Shown: piece by piece, positions 1 through 6,126 of the stretch
Numbering within the stretch: the first letter of the stretch is position 1
Layout of the letters: the number at the start of each line of letters is the position of its first letter
Assembly (NCBI GenBank): GCA_045637805.1
Contig: JAZUAE010000029.1
Location: forward strand, 1 to 25,309
DNA length: 25,309 bases
Reading direction: 5' to 3'
Origin: CAKVLG01 sp045637805
Lineage (GTDB): Bacteria; Bacillota; Clostridia; Christensenellales; UBA1242
The notes under the pieces: model-generated
Told to the model about the DNA's origin: nothing
The model's database searches: none
The model's input: the letters and a program-made list of their open reading frames with translations, nothing else
Position numbers and translations under genes: made by a program

Positions 1-44
1 CTCTTCTTGCAATTATATTATTCTAAAAATATTTTCAAAATGCC

Positions 45-73
45 TTGCATTTTAAATAAAAATATAGTATATT
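45..73 (+). promoter_or_regulatory. Probable sigma-A promoter of the interrupted tRNA-Ser
   Basis: TTGCAT (45-50) and TATATT (68-73) are separated by 17 bases and stand about 30 bases before the tRNA 5' half at 103. No comparably good promoter was found directly before the intact tRNA at 331, so this promoter may drive both through the terminator at 422-447. Called by eye in AT-rich DNA. Confidence 0.5.
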
Positions 74-75
74 AA

Positions 76-98
76 AACAGTTCCAACAAGGAACTGTT
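76..98 (+). other. Perfect 9-bp hairpin before the tRNA fragment
   Basis: AACAGTTCC (76-84) pairs perfectly with GGAACTGTT (90-98) around the loop AACAA. It lies between the putative promoter and the tRNA 5' half. It has no strong T-run after it, so it is a poor terminator. It could be a leader structure or a protein-binding dyad. Confidence 0.5.
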
Positions 99-102
99 AT
101 TT

Positions 103-141
103 GGAAGGATGGCTGAGCGGTCGAAAGCGGCGGTCTTGAAA
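103..141 (+). pseudogene. tRNA-Ser(UGA) 5' half, interrupted in the anticodon loop
   Basis: The sequence has the acceptor 5' strand GGAAGGA, the D-arm and the anticodon arm up to CTTGAAA (UGA anticodon), then leaves the tRNA consensus. Bases 142-146 (GCTGC) can still pair with the stem through wobbles, but no variable arm, T-arm or matching acceptor strand (TCCTTCC) follows. Bases 111-141 are identical to 339-369 in the intact tRNA-Ser downstream. This is the expected footprint of an element inserted in the anticodon loop, with the 3' half displaced, probably to the far end of the element. It could instead be a half-copy carried by the element. Confidence 0.75.
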
Positions 142-228
142 GCTGCTTGAAACCAAACAGTTTATACTTGGGATTTATCTTTTAGATATTTCGCTAAATC
201 CCTTATATATAGGCACATTTCAGCAATT
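142..228. other. Non-coding structured spacer
   Basis: No gene is seen. GGGATTTA (170-177) can pair with TAAATCCC (195-202). Alternatively TATCT (176-180) pairs with AGATA (184-188). It is probably the terminal segment of the element adjoining the broken tRNA. Confidence 0.4.
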
Positions 229-330
229 CAAATGTCTAATGTAAAGTTTGAATAAACTAAAATGTCTAATGAAATGTCTAATGAATTTAATATAGGCAAA
301 TTTGTGTAAATACTCAAAAATGTCTAATGT
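229..330 (+). repeat. Arm-type integrase site cluster, left (4 copies)
   Basis: TGTCTAAT occurs at 233-240, 263-270, 275-282 and 321-328, all in the same orientation and mostly within AAATGTCTAATG. The last copy ends two bases before the intact tRNA-Ser. Short, spaced, oriented repeats flanking a core are typical arm-type sites for tyrosine integrases with an N-terminal arm-binding domain. Binding is inferred. Confidence 0.65.
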
Positions 331-418
331 GGAGAGTTGGCTGAGCGGTCGAAAGCGGCGGTCTTGAAAACCGTTGAAGTGCGAGCTTCCTGGGGTTCGA
401 ATCCCTAACTCTCCGCCA
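331..418 (+). tRNA. tRNA-Ser(UGA), complete
   Basis: This 88-nt class II tRNA has a fully paired 7-bp acceptor stem (GGAGAGT 331-337 with ACTCTCC 408-414), discriminator G415 and an encoded CCA (416-418). The anticodon loop is CTTGAAA (363-369), with UGA at 365-367, on a 5-bp stem ending in a G-U pair. A variable arm and the T-loop GGTTCGAATCC follow. Its acceptor stem differs from the broken copy at 103-141, so it is a separate gene or isoacceptor lineage. It stands inside the arm-site region and may be a replacement tRNA carried by the element. Confidence 0.95.
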
Positions 419-421
419 ATT

Positions 422-447
422 AAAAGCACCAAATATGGTGCTTTTTT
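422..447 (+). terminator. Rho-independent terminator of tRNA-Ser
   Basis: AAAAGCACCA (422-431) pairs with TGGTGCTTTT (436-445) around the loop AATA, followed by further T residues. It lies four bases after the tRNA CCA end. The hairpin is symmetric enough to act weakly on the other strand too. Confidence 0.85.
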
Positions 448-525
448 CTTATTTTTAAGCATATTTGCACTATATATTGGGTTTTAGAACACCACCAAGC
501 GAGCAGAAAATTACACAAATTTACT

Positions 526-665
526 AAATGTCTAATGAAAATCACTCAATTTTACATTAGACATTTGCTATTTTTTATTAAAAATACAACAGTTTTTTGG
601 TCTAAAATTGTCTAATGTAAATTTCTAACCACTTTTAAGTGCTTATATTAGACAAATATTAGACA
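526..665. repeat. Arm-type integrase site cluster, right (5 copies)
   Basis: TGTCTAAT occurs forward at 529-536 and 609-616. Its complement ATTAGACA occurs at 556-563, 647-654 and 658-665. These lie in the gene-free gap between the intact tRNA and the 3' end of the integrase gene. With the four copies at 233-328 they form two arms around the tRNA core. The mixed orientation differs from the uniform left cluster. Confidence 0.65.
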
Positions 666-675
666 CCCCTATAAC

Positions 676-707
676 GCAAAAAAGAAGTGAGATTAACACA
701 TCTCACT
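676..707 (-). terminator. Terminator of the integrase transcript
   Basis: On the minus strand AGTGAGAT (707-700) pairs with ATCTCACT (693-686) around a 6-base loop and is followed by TTCTTTTTT. The stem overlaps the last codon and stop of the integrase gene. It separates the element's transcript from the arm sites and tRNA. Confidence 0.8.
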
Positions 708-2087
708 ATCTCTTTTTTTATTTAATAAAGCTTCTTTCATCTTTATCAATCTATCTAGTTCTGCAAGTTCTTCATCAATACTTGGAATAGTTTGTTCCAT
801 TTCTATATCACGAGTCCTAGTATTATCCCTATGCTTATAGCTATTAAGACGTCTAGGTTTTGGAGTATCAATTTCTTCATTTCTTTCTTGGTTTTCTTCT
901 TGGATTTCTTCAAATAAGCGTTCTCCTTCTTGTTCTTCAAATATCTTATTCATTACATTACCAACTTTTTTCTTGGAAGAATAATCTAAATGGGAATAGA
1001 TGTCAGCAGTTGTATTGTAAGTTGAATGGCCTAACCATTCTTGTATTTCTTTCATAGAAACACCTTCTTCAAGCAATAAACTCGCACAACTGTGTCTTAA
1101 TTCGTGATATTTAATAATAGGAAGATTATTGTGCTTTAAAACTAATTTAAAGTGAGCGCTAACCGTGTCTGGATTTCTTCTATAACCTAAATCATCAACA
1201 CAAATATAATCTTTGTATTTATATTCGTATTGGTCTTTATAAAGTATTTTGTTTTCTTCTTGCTTTTCTTTTAACTCTAATAAGAGTTTTTTTACAGCTG
1301 GAAGTAAAGGTAATGACCTTAAACTTGATGAATTTTTCATTCTATCTTTTGCTACAATAATGGATTTACCATTTAATCTAGTTTGTATAACTGTATGATT
1401 TAAAACAATCATATTGTTTTCAAAATCAATATTTGACCACTTAATACCCATCATTTCACTTCGGCGAAGTCCATAATATGCAGTCATTTTGTAAATGTAA
1501 GCATAGTCATCTTCTTCTAAACAAGCAAATAATTTATCTAATTGTTGTCGGTTATAATACTTCGCAACGTGCTTTGGGCTTTTAGGTCTATCAATTCTAT
1601 CAGCGGGATTAAAAGGTATTAAACCTGCTTTTAGAGCCGATTGTAATGCTTTTCTAATGTTAACGTGGTAATGTTCGCATAATTGAACACTTTTGCCACT
1701 TTTCTGCAAGTTAGAGTAAAAGTTTGCTATATCTAATGGTTGTAAGTCAATTAAAGAGATTTGCCTATCTCTAAAATATTTCGCTATCTTTTCAATTTGC
1801 TGTGCGTATGTTGAATAAGTAGATATTTGTAGGTTTGGTTTTGTTCTTTCAAGCCATTGTTCTAAATAATCAGCAAATAAAATCTTATTGCTACCACGTT
1901 CTAAATATTTATAATTGTTTTGATATTCTTTTAGTTTTTCTTCTTTAATTTCTTCGGCTTTTTTACGATTTTTCTTTGTATCATCTAAACCTGTGCCAAA
2001 CCATTTTTGTTTGGATTGGTTAAATTCGTCTTGGTAAGCAATAACAACATATAATTTATCTCTTTTAGCTTGGATTGATGCTTTCAT
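693..2087 (-). CDS. int: Tyrosine site-specific integrase
   Basis: This 464-residue tyrosine recombinase is expected to insert and excise the element at tRNA-Ser. The N-terminus carries a basic arm-DNA-binding-type region (about residues 5-35), followed by a SAM-like core-binding domain (about 70-165). In the catalytic domain (about 175-375) the residues are R208 in GLRRSE, H328 and R331 in HELRHS, H354 in LGH and Y364 in IYSH. About 90 charged, Glu/Lys-rich residues follow the catalytic domain, an unusual tail that looks coiled. ATG 2087 is chosen because GAGG lies six bases before it; an in-frame GTG at 2099 has no such site. The start overlaps the excisionase gene by 23 bases, suggesting coupled translation. 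Confidence 0.93.
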   Translation of the reverse strand: MKASIQAKRDKLYVVIAYQDEFNQSKQKWFGTGLDDTKKNRKKAEEIKEEKLKEYQNNYKYLERGSNKILFADYLEQWLERTKPNLQISTYSTYAQQIEKIAKYFRDRQISLIDLQPLDIANFYSNLQKSGKSVQLCEHYHVNIRKALQSALKAGLIPFNPADRIDRPKSPKHVAKYYNRQQLDKLFACLEEDDYAYIYKMTAYYGLRRSEMMGIKWSNIDFENNMIVLNHTVIQTRLNGKSIIVAKDRMKNSSSLRSLPLLPAVKKLLLELKEKQEENKILYKDQYEYKYKDYICVDDLGYRRNPDTVSAHFKLVLKHNNLPIIKYHELRHSCASLLLEEGVSMKEIQEWLGHSTYNTTADIYSHLDYSSKKKVGNVMNKIFEEQEGERLFEEIQEENQERNEEIDTPKPRRLNSYKHRDNTRTRDIEMEQTIPSIDEELAELDRLIKMKEALLNKKRDSEMC

Positions 2088-2274
2088 TGTTGTCCTCACT
2101 CATAATAAATTTTAAAAGGTTTGACTTGGCAATAATCCAATTATGGCCTAATTTCTTTGCAACAATCTTTTTATCAGCAAGTAATTGATATGCTAAATTC
2201 CTACCAATTCCTAAAATCTCTCTCATTTGTTCTACATTTAAAACTTCGGGATAATTGGATAATTGCGTCATCAT
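2065..2274 (-). CDS. xis: Excisionase-like small HTH protein
   Basis: This 69-residue protein has a MerR/excisionase-type helix-turn-helix: VLNVEQMREILGIGR, then AYQLLADKKIVAKKLG and HNWII. That is the usual pattern of HTH_17 excisionases, which bind near the core and steer the integrase toward excision. It lies directly upstream of the integrase and overlaps it by 23 bases, the normal xis-int order. The ribosome site AAGGGGTGAT is close to the full anti-SD complement. Function is inferred from family and position; a small transcriptional regulator is the alternative. Confidence 0.8.
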   Translation of the reverse strand: MMTQLSNYPEVLNVEQMREILGIGRNLAYQLLADKKIVAKKLGHNWIIAKSNLLKFIMSEDNNESINPS

Positions 2275-2288
2275 AAATCACCCCTTAA

Positions 2289-2663
2289 TTAACAATCTTC
2301 GTTATCGTGAATAAGACCTTCGTCTTCTTCATCAATTTCTTCTTCGTCACAGAATTCGTCATCATAGAACTCATCACAATACATACAATCTTTTATAATG
2401 CCTCTATGTGATTGACCTTTAATGAAGAAATCCTTGAAAACTTTATCAAGGACCTGTTCCATATCAATATAACTTGTAAAGATATTATAAGCTGTTTCTA
2501 GCGGTTTTTCATATTGCGATAATGCTTTGAAAATCTCGCTTTCTTCGTCATAATTATCTTCAATGTGTTGTTTAATCATAGATAGGATAAAGTATTGTTT
2601 ATCCATAATTTCACTATTAAATAGTTCATCATTCATTTTTTTAACTAATTCTTCTTTATTCAT
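2289..2663 (-). CDS. Small acidic protein with Cys/Asp/Glu-rich tail, unknown
   Basis: I do not recognise this 124-residue protein. The first 85 residues are predicted helical. The last 35 are extremely acidic and hold five cysteines, including CMYC and a run of Asp/Glu near DEEEIDEEDEG. The stretch DMEQVLDKVFKDFF resembles a segment in other small proteins of this element (3773, 5459, 11933), hinting at a shared helical fold. It overlaps the end of the C5 methyltransferase by 8 bases, so the two are translationally linked. The acidic tail could mimic DNA or bind metal through its cysteines; both ideas are speculative. Confidence 0.75.
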   Translation of the reverse strand: MNKEELVKKMNDELFNSEIMDKQYFILSMIKQHIEDNYDEESEIFKALSQYEKPLETAYNIFTSYIDMEQVLDKVFKDFFIKGQSHRGIIKDCMYCDEFYDDEFCDEEEIDEEDEGLIHDNEDC

Positions 2664-3759
2664 TTTTTGATTCCTTTATTAAAATTGGTTTTAATCGTTC
2701 CGCAACTCGTTTAATCATAATTGGCGGAACTGACATTCCACAAACATAGGATATTGCGTCCAAACTTTCACTCATAAAGTCAAAGTCCTGTGGGAATGTT
2801 GCCATTGAGATAATATCTTGTTTAGATAATAAACTTTTAGTATCCCAACGTAAGTTATTGCAATGTGCGGTCATTGTAGGCGCGACTAACTCATCATAAA
2901 CAAAGCAATAATTGAAAAAAGAACTCTTACCACGTTGTCGTCTGCAAGCGTTCTCTAAATTTCTATCACCTTTTTTAGCATAGCTTATTAAGTTGTTTAA
3001 ATTTTCACTTTCAATTTTAGTTCCTTCTGGGCTTTTTATTTGGGAGAAAATAATAGGTTTATACAAAAAAGACATATCTAATTTCTCTAAATCTACATTT
3101 AATCGTGTAGCAATAAAGAAAACTCTATGCCTTCGTTGCGGAACGCCCATATTTTCGCCCTTTAAAAGCCAATGTTTGACTTGATAGCCAATCTCGTGAA
3201 AGTGTTTATATATTTTCTGCACGTATTTCCAAGCATTGCCAGTCATTATACCTTCAACATTTTCCATAACTACAAACTTTGGTTTTAATTTGTTGACCGT
3301 TTCTATGAAAACAAAAGACAAATCATCAAGTGTTTGTTCTTTTTGACCTTCACGAAACTTCTTCAACTTGCCCCAAGTTTTCTCTCGTAGTCCTGCCATT
3401 GAGAAGGTAGTGCAAGGCGGTGATCCGTCCAGAATATCTAATTCAAATAATTCTTGTGGTAATTCATTGTTTGGGATTCTATTAAAATCTCGTATGTCCA
3501 TTAAGTAATTATGTTTTGGATTGTGGTTTTTTGTATAAATACTATTCATTCTTTTGTCAATCTCTAAACAACCAATCACATCATAGCCAGCGAGCTTATA
3601 GCCCATAGATGAGCCACCACCACAAGCAAAGCAACTAAAAACTTTTAAATTGTTTTTTGGTGGATAGTCCTTAAAATGCCAATACCAATCATTGCTTTCT
3701 TTTGGTTTGTAATCGTTATATTCAGCGCCTAGCAAATCAAATAAAGACATTTGTTGCAT
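2656..3759 (-). CDS. C5 cytosine-specific DNA methyltransferase
   Basis: This 367-residue protein transfers a methyl group from S-adenosylmethionine to C5 of cytosine in DNA. Visible motifs, in order: motif I VFSCFACGGGSSMGYK, the acidic EID that contacts the cofactor, motif IV DGSPPCTTFSMAG with the catalytic Cys, motif VI MENV, motif VIII QRRHRVFFIA, a target-recognition stretch, and APTMTAH with the C-terminal CGMSVPP. Motif I departs from the usual FAGxGG. No restriction endonuclease is adjacent, so it is probably an orphan enzyme that masks the element from host restriction. ATG 3759 sits eight bases after GAGG; the ATG at 3765 is only two bases from it and less likely. Confidence 0.93.
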   Translation of the reverse strand: MQQMSLFDLLGAEYNDYKPKESNDWYWHFKDYPPKNNLKVFSCFACGGGSSMGYKLAGYDVIGCLEIDKRMNSIYTKNHNPKHNYLMDIRDFNRIPNNELPQELFELDILDGSPPCTTFSMAGLREKTWGKLKKFREGQKEQTLDDLSFVFIETVNKLKPKFVVMENVEGIMTGNAWKYVQKIYKHFHEIGYQVKHWLLKGENMGVPQRRHRVFFIATRLNVDLEKLDMSFLYKPIIFSQIKSPEGTKIESENLNNLISYAKKGDRNLENACRRQRGKSSFFNYCFVYDELVAPTMTAHCNNLRWDTKSLLSKQDIISMATFPQDFDFMSESLDAISYVCGMSVPPIMIKRVAERLKPILIKESKNE

Positions 3760-3772
3760 AGGCATTTCCTCG

Positions 3773-4081
3773 TTAGTTTAGTTCGTATTTGTGGACAACA
3801 GAAAGGAACACATCTTCCAACTCAACATCTTCTGGAACATAAGGTCTTTCTTTATAGAATTTATAGAAAGTATCATAGATATTTTCCATATCCATAAATT
3901 TATGATAAGTTATGTTATCCATAATTTGATGTGGGTAAGTTAGCATTCTTCTAACTTTCTTCGCAAGTTCAATCTTTTCACTTTGTTGAAATACTTGTTC
4001 TTTGCCCAAGTGCATTAACCTTGCTTTGAATTTAACAAAATCTTCATTTGCTTTGTTGATTAAATCTTGTTGTTTAAGCAT
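3773..4081 (-). CDS. Small helical protein, unknown
   Basis: This 102-residue soluble protein has no membrane segment and I do not recognise it. It is predicted mostly helical. The segment MENIYDTFYKFYKERPYVPEDVELEDVF resembles the C-terminal part of the 5459 and 11933 proteins (an aromatic Y-x-x-F pair, a gap, then acidic residues), suggesting distant paralogy. AGGAG lies five bases before the ATG. Its stop codon falls just before the ribosome site of the methyltransferase gene, so the two are in one operon. Confidence 0.75.
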   Translation of the reverse strand: MLKQQDLINKANEDFVKFKARLMHLGKEQVFQQSEKIELAKKVRRMLTYPHQIMDNITYHKFMDMENIYDTFYKFYKERPYVPEDVELEDVFLSVVHKYELN

Positions 4082-4090
4082 TTTTTCTCC

Positions 4091-4483
4091 TTATAATTCG
4101 TAATCATCATTGTTTCTATAACTTACATAACCTCTTTGATTTAAGTGTTCTAAATCTCTTGGCAATCGTTTAAGATTGGTATAGAAATTTCCTTTACCGT
4201 GCCAATCTTTCTCGTGTTCCATTTGTCTTATTAAGATATGGTCTTTCCAATGATTATGACCACCTCTAACATCATCAATAGAGAGATATATAAATTCATT
4301 TGTATTTGATTTAATTACACAACTAAAACAGAAGTGATTTCCACTAAAAGAGTGGAGCGAATAGCCATCTGGTAAAATCTTTTTTAGATGATTTCTATAT
4401 TTTCTCTCAAAAGAGATATATTCTTCTGTTCGTGTTGTGCTGCTTTCAAATTCGTAATCTGTGTAATCTTCTAATTTATTCAT
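4091..4483 (-). CDS. Conserved mobile-element protein, unknown function
   Basis: This 130-residue protein contains YISFERKYRNHLKKILPDGY, then YLSIDDVRGG, and ILIRQMEHEKDWHGKGN. From memory, proteins with this layout recur in ICEs and plasmids of gut bacteria without a known function. It has no membrane segment and no recognised catalytic motif, though His, Trp and Asp are concentrated around residues 85-110. It starts three bases after the primase stop, whose final codons GAG ATG TGA overlap its likely ribosome site. A role in DNA maintenance is inferred from context only. Confidence 0.8.
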   Translation of the reverse strand: MNKLEDYTDYEFESSTTRTEEYISFERKYRNHLKKILPDGYSLHSFSGNHFCFSCVIKSNTNEFIYLSIDDVRGGHNHWKDHILIRQMEHEKDWHGKGNFYTNLKRLPRDLEHLNQRGYVSYRNNDDYEL

Positions 4484-4484
4484 A

Positions 4485-5456
4485 TCACATCTCGTTTTCT
4501 TGTGTTTTAAATTTTTTATTTAGTTGTTGTATTAGTTCTTTAATGCTTGTTTCAAATCGTTCTTTATCTTCAACAAGTGCTTTGTTTGCGTCTTTAAATC
4601 CACAATTATCAAACACTAAATATTTAAAATTGTTCTCTTTGAAATAAGCAATAAGTTCTTCGGTTGTCATTTTGCCTCGTTCGTCATTATCTAGGGCGAG
4701 AATAAGTGTCTTGTTTTTATCTTTTTCAGCGTCTTTTAATTTGCTAATGTTGTATATTCCGCCAAGCGCAATAGCATTAACACCAAGAGTTTCAAAAGAT
4801 AGACAATCAAACTCGCCTTCGGTAATAACACAATAAGGAGTTTCATTTTTTAACGCATTAACATTAAAGATTTCACTTTGACAACCTGTTGGCCTATAAT
4901 GTCGGTTTTTAGAGTCGCAATTAGTGTCTATATTTCTTGCAGTAAAACAATTTTTACTAGCAGGAATAACAACTGAATTAAATTCAACATCTCCAAACTT
5001 AAAAGTATTAAAACCAACATTAAATCTTTCGGCGGTTTGTAAATCAATTCCACGATTGATTAAATAGTTCTTTGCATTATCATTTTTAGAAAAGTTCTTT
5101 TTCCATACTTCGTATGCTTTTGTATAATCTTTTGGAGTGCCATTTTCTTCTTTTCTAATGTCTTTCGGTTTTGGCTTATATATCTTTGGCATATAGCCAT
5201 TTGTATAGTAGTTTATAGCTCTTTTAACCGCTTCGCTTCTGTCAACATTTTCCATAGCAGAAATAACACCAAATAGGTCATAACAAGCCCTACAACCATA
5301 ACAATAAACTTTATGGTCTTTGAAATATTCCATTGATGGATTATTGTCGGTATGGTCTGGATTAACACATCTAAACAATTTATTTGTATCAATTCCGTGT
5401 GATTCTAAATATGATTGCAAATTTGTCTTTAAATCTTCAATTTCTGTTTTAGTCAT
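4485..5456 (-). CDS. DNA primase, CHC2 zinc finger plus Toprim
   Basis: This 323-residue protein would make RNA primers to copy the incoming single strand after transfer or to replicate the excised circle. The N-terminal zinc-binding motif is formed by C30, H35, C52 and C55 (CYGC). The Toprim fold has the catalytic Glu in ITEGEFDC (E213) and the metal-binding DxD in LALDNDERGK (D256, D258). It lacks the long central and helicase-binding parts of DnaG (about 600 residues), so it is a compact mobile-element primase. The C-terminus ends in ENEM, where GAG ATG TGA leads directly into the next gene. Confidence 0.9.
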   Translation of the reverse strand: MTKTEIEDLKTNLQSYLESHGIDTNKLFRCVNPDHTDNNPSMEYFKDHKVYCYGCRACYDLFGVISAMENVDRSEAVKRAINYYTNGYMPKIYKPKPKDIRKEENGTPKDYTKAYEVWKKNFSKNDNAKNYLINRGIDLQTAERFNVGFNTFKFGDVEFNSVVIPASKNCFTARNIDTNCDSKNRHYRPTGCQSEIFNVNALKNETPYCVITEGEFDCLSFETLGVNAIALGGIYNISKLKDAEKDKNKTLILALDNDERGKMTTEELIAYFKENNFKYLVFDNCGFKDANKALVEDKERFETSIKELIQQLNKKFKTQENEM

Positions 5457-5458
5457 AT

Positions 5459-5779
5459 TTACATCTCATTATCATTTTGTTTTTTCTTTTCAATTTCCAT
5501 TTGGTCTTTAAAAAATTCTTTTAAATCACTTCTGGTTATGTCATAGTTAGTTTCGGTAAACTTTTCATAGTAATAATTTAAAATATCCTTTGTTTTTAGA
5601 TATTTTATATTCCAATCGTGATGTTCACATAAAAGATAATCATAAAGCTGGTCGTAAGTGTAAATCATTTTGATATTGTCAAACATCTCATATTGACTTT
5701 CACTACAACACATAGATTTAAAACTTTCATAATTATCAGTTAATTCGTCAAGGAATTTTCTGTGTTGTTCTAAATTCAT
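5459..5779 (-). CDS. Small acidic helical protein, paralogue of the 11933 protein
   Basis: I do not recognise the function of this 106-residue protein. It aligns by eye over its full length with the 116-residue product at 11933-12283: the start MNLEQHRKFL resembles MTDNEYRVFL, the middle EMFDNIKMIYTYDQLYDYL resembles the partner's EIYDRYYKIHAFEALYHNL, and DILNYYYEKF resembles DIIDHYYDEF. It is helical with many aromatic residues. Its ATG overlaps the previous stop (TAATG), with GGAG six bases before the ATG, so translation is coupled. It ends in DNEM. Confidence 0.8.
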   Translation of the reverse strand: MNLEQHRKFLDELTDNYESFKSMCCSESQYEMFDNIKMIYTYDQLYDYLLCEHHDWNIKYLKTKDILNYYYEKFTETNYDITRSDLKEFFKDQMEIEKKKQNDNEM

Positions 5780-6123
5780 TACATCTCCATATCTTCTTTG
5801 TTTTTTCCATTGCTTTCATCTTCGTAATCTTTCAATTTACTCATATCAAAGCGATATTCTGGGTAAGAACAGAAGCCAGAAATTCCGTATCTACCAGTTG
5901 GTTGTGCAATTTGATTTTCTTGCAAGAATTTTTCTGCCCATTTGATATTATTAGTATCAACAAAAGCACAATCTTTGCTGGTAGGATTATCTTTAAGATT
6001 TACTGTTAAAACTTCTTCAAAATCTTCATTTTCAACAACAACTGCTAAATTATCGTTAGTAGTATAAGTTGTTTTGAAAGTTTCGACTTTTATTTTTTTA
6101 TTCATAAATTCTAATTTATACAT
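5779..6123 (-). CDS. DUF4313-like mobile-element protein
   Basis: This 114-residue protein shows the pattern I associate with DUF4313: NLAVVVEN, LTVNL, FVDTNNIKWAEKFLQEN, PTGRYGISGFCSYPEYRFDM. Members are common in conjugative elements of Bacillota and have no established biochemical role. No membrane segment or catalytic motif is seen. It follows the giant methylase/helicase gene by three bases, and that gene's GGAGATGTAA supplies its ribosome site. It ends in the same way (DMEM), feeding the next gene. The family name is from memory. Confidence 0.8.
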   Translation of the reverse strand: MYKLEFMNKKIKVETFKTTYTTNDNLAVVVENEDFEEVLTVNLKDNPTSKDCAFVDTNNIKWAEKFLQENQIAQPTGRYGISGFCSYPEYRFDMSKLKDYEDESNGKNKEDMEM

Positions 6124-6126
6124 ATT

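Larger units (their letters stand above)
111..369 (+). repeat. 31-bp direct repeat: candidate attachment core, two copies
   Basis: Bases 111-141 and 339-369 are identical and span the D-arm through the anticodon loop of tRNA-Ser. The 228-bp unit between the copies contains four arm-like sites but no gene. A shared core ending in an anticodon loop next to a tyrosine integrase is typical of a tRNA-directed attachment site. Which copy is the active site cannot be told from the window. Confidence 0.6.

Noticed and set aside
103..418. A group I intron or other intron splitting one tRNA-Ser
   Set aside because: The downstream copy has its own complete 5' half and a different matched acceptor stem, so the two parts are not exons of one tRNA.
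220..462. A minus-strand 80-codon frame across the tRNA-Ser
   Set aside because: It reads through the complement of the tRNA and terminator and has no credible start signal.
229..665. The TGTCTAAT repeats as a CRISPR array
   Set aside because: The repeats are 8-12 bases, unevenly spaced and in both orientations, with no uniform spacers and no cas genes nearby.
2656..3759. A complete restriction-modification system
   Set aside because: No endonuclease-like gene is adjacent; the neighbours are small helical proteins without nuclease motifs.
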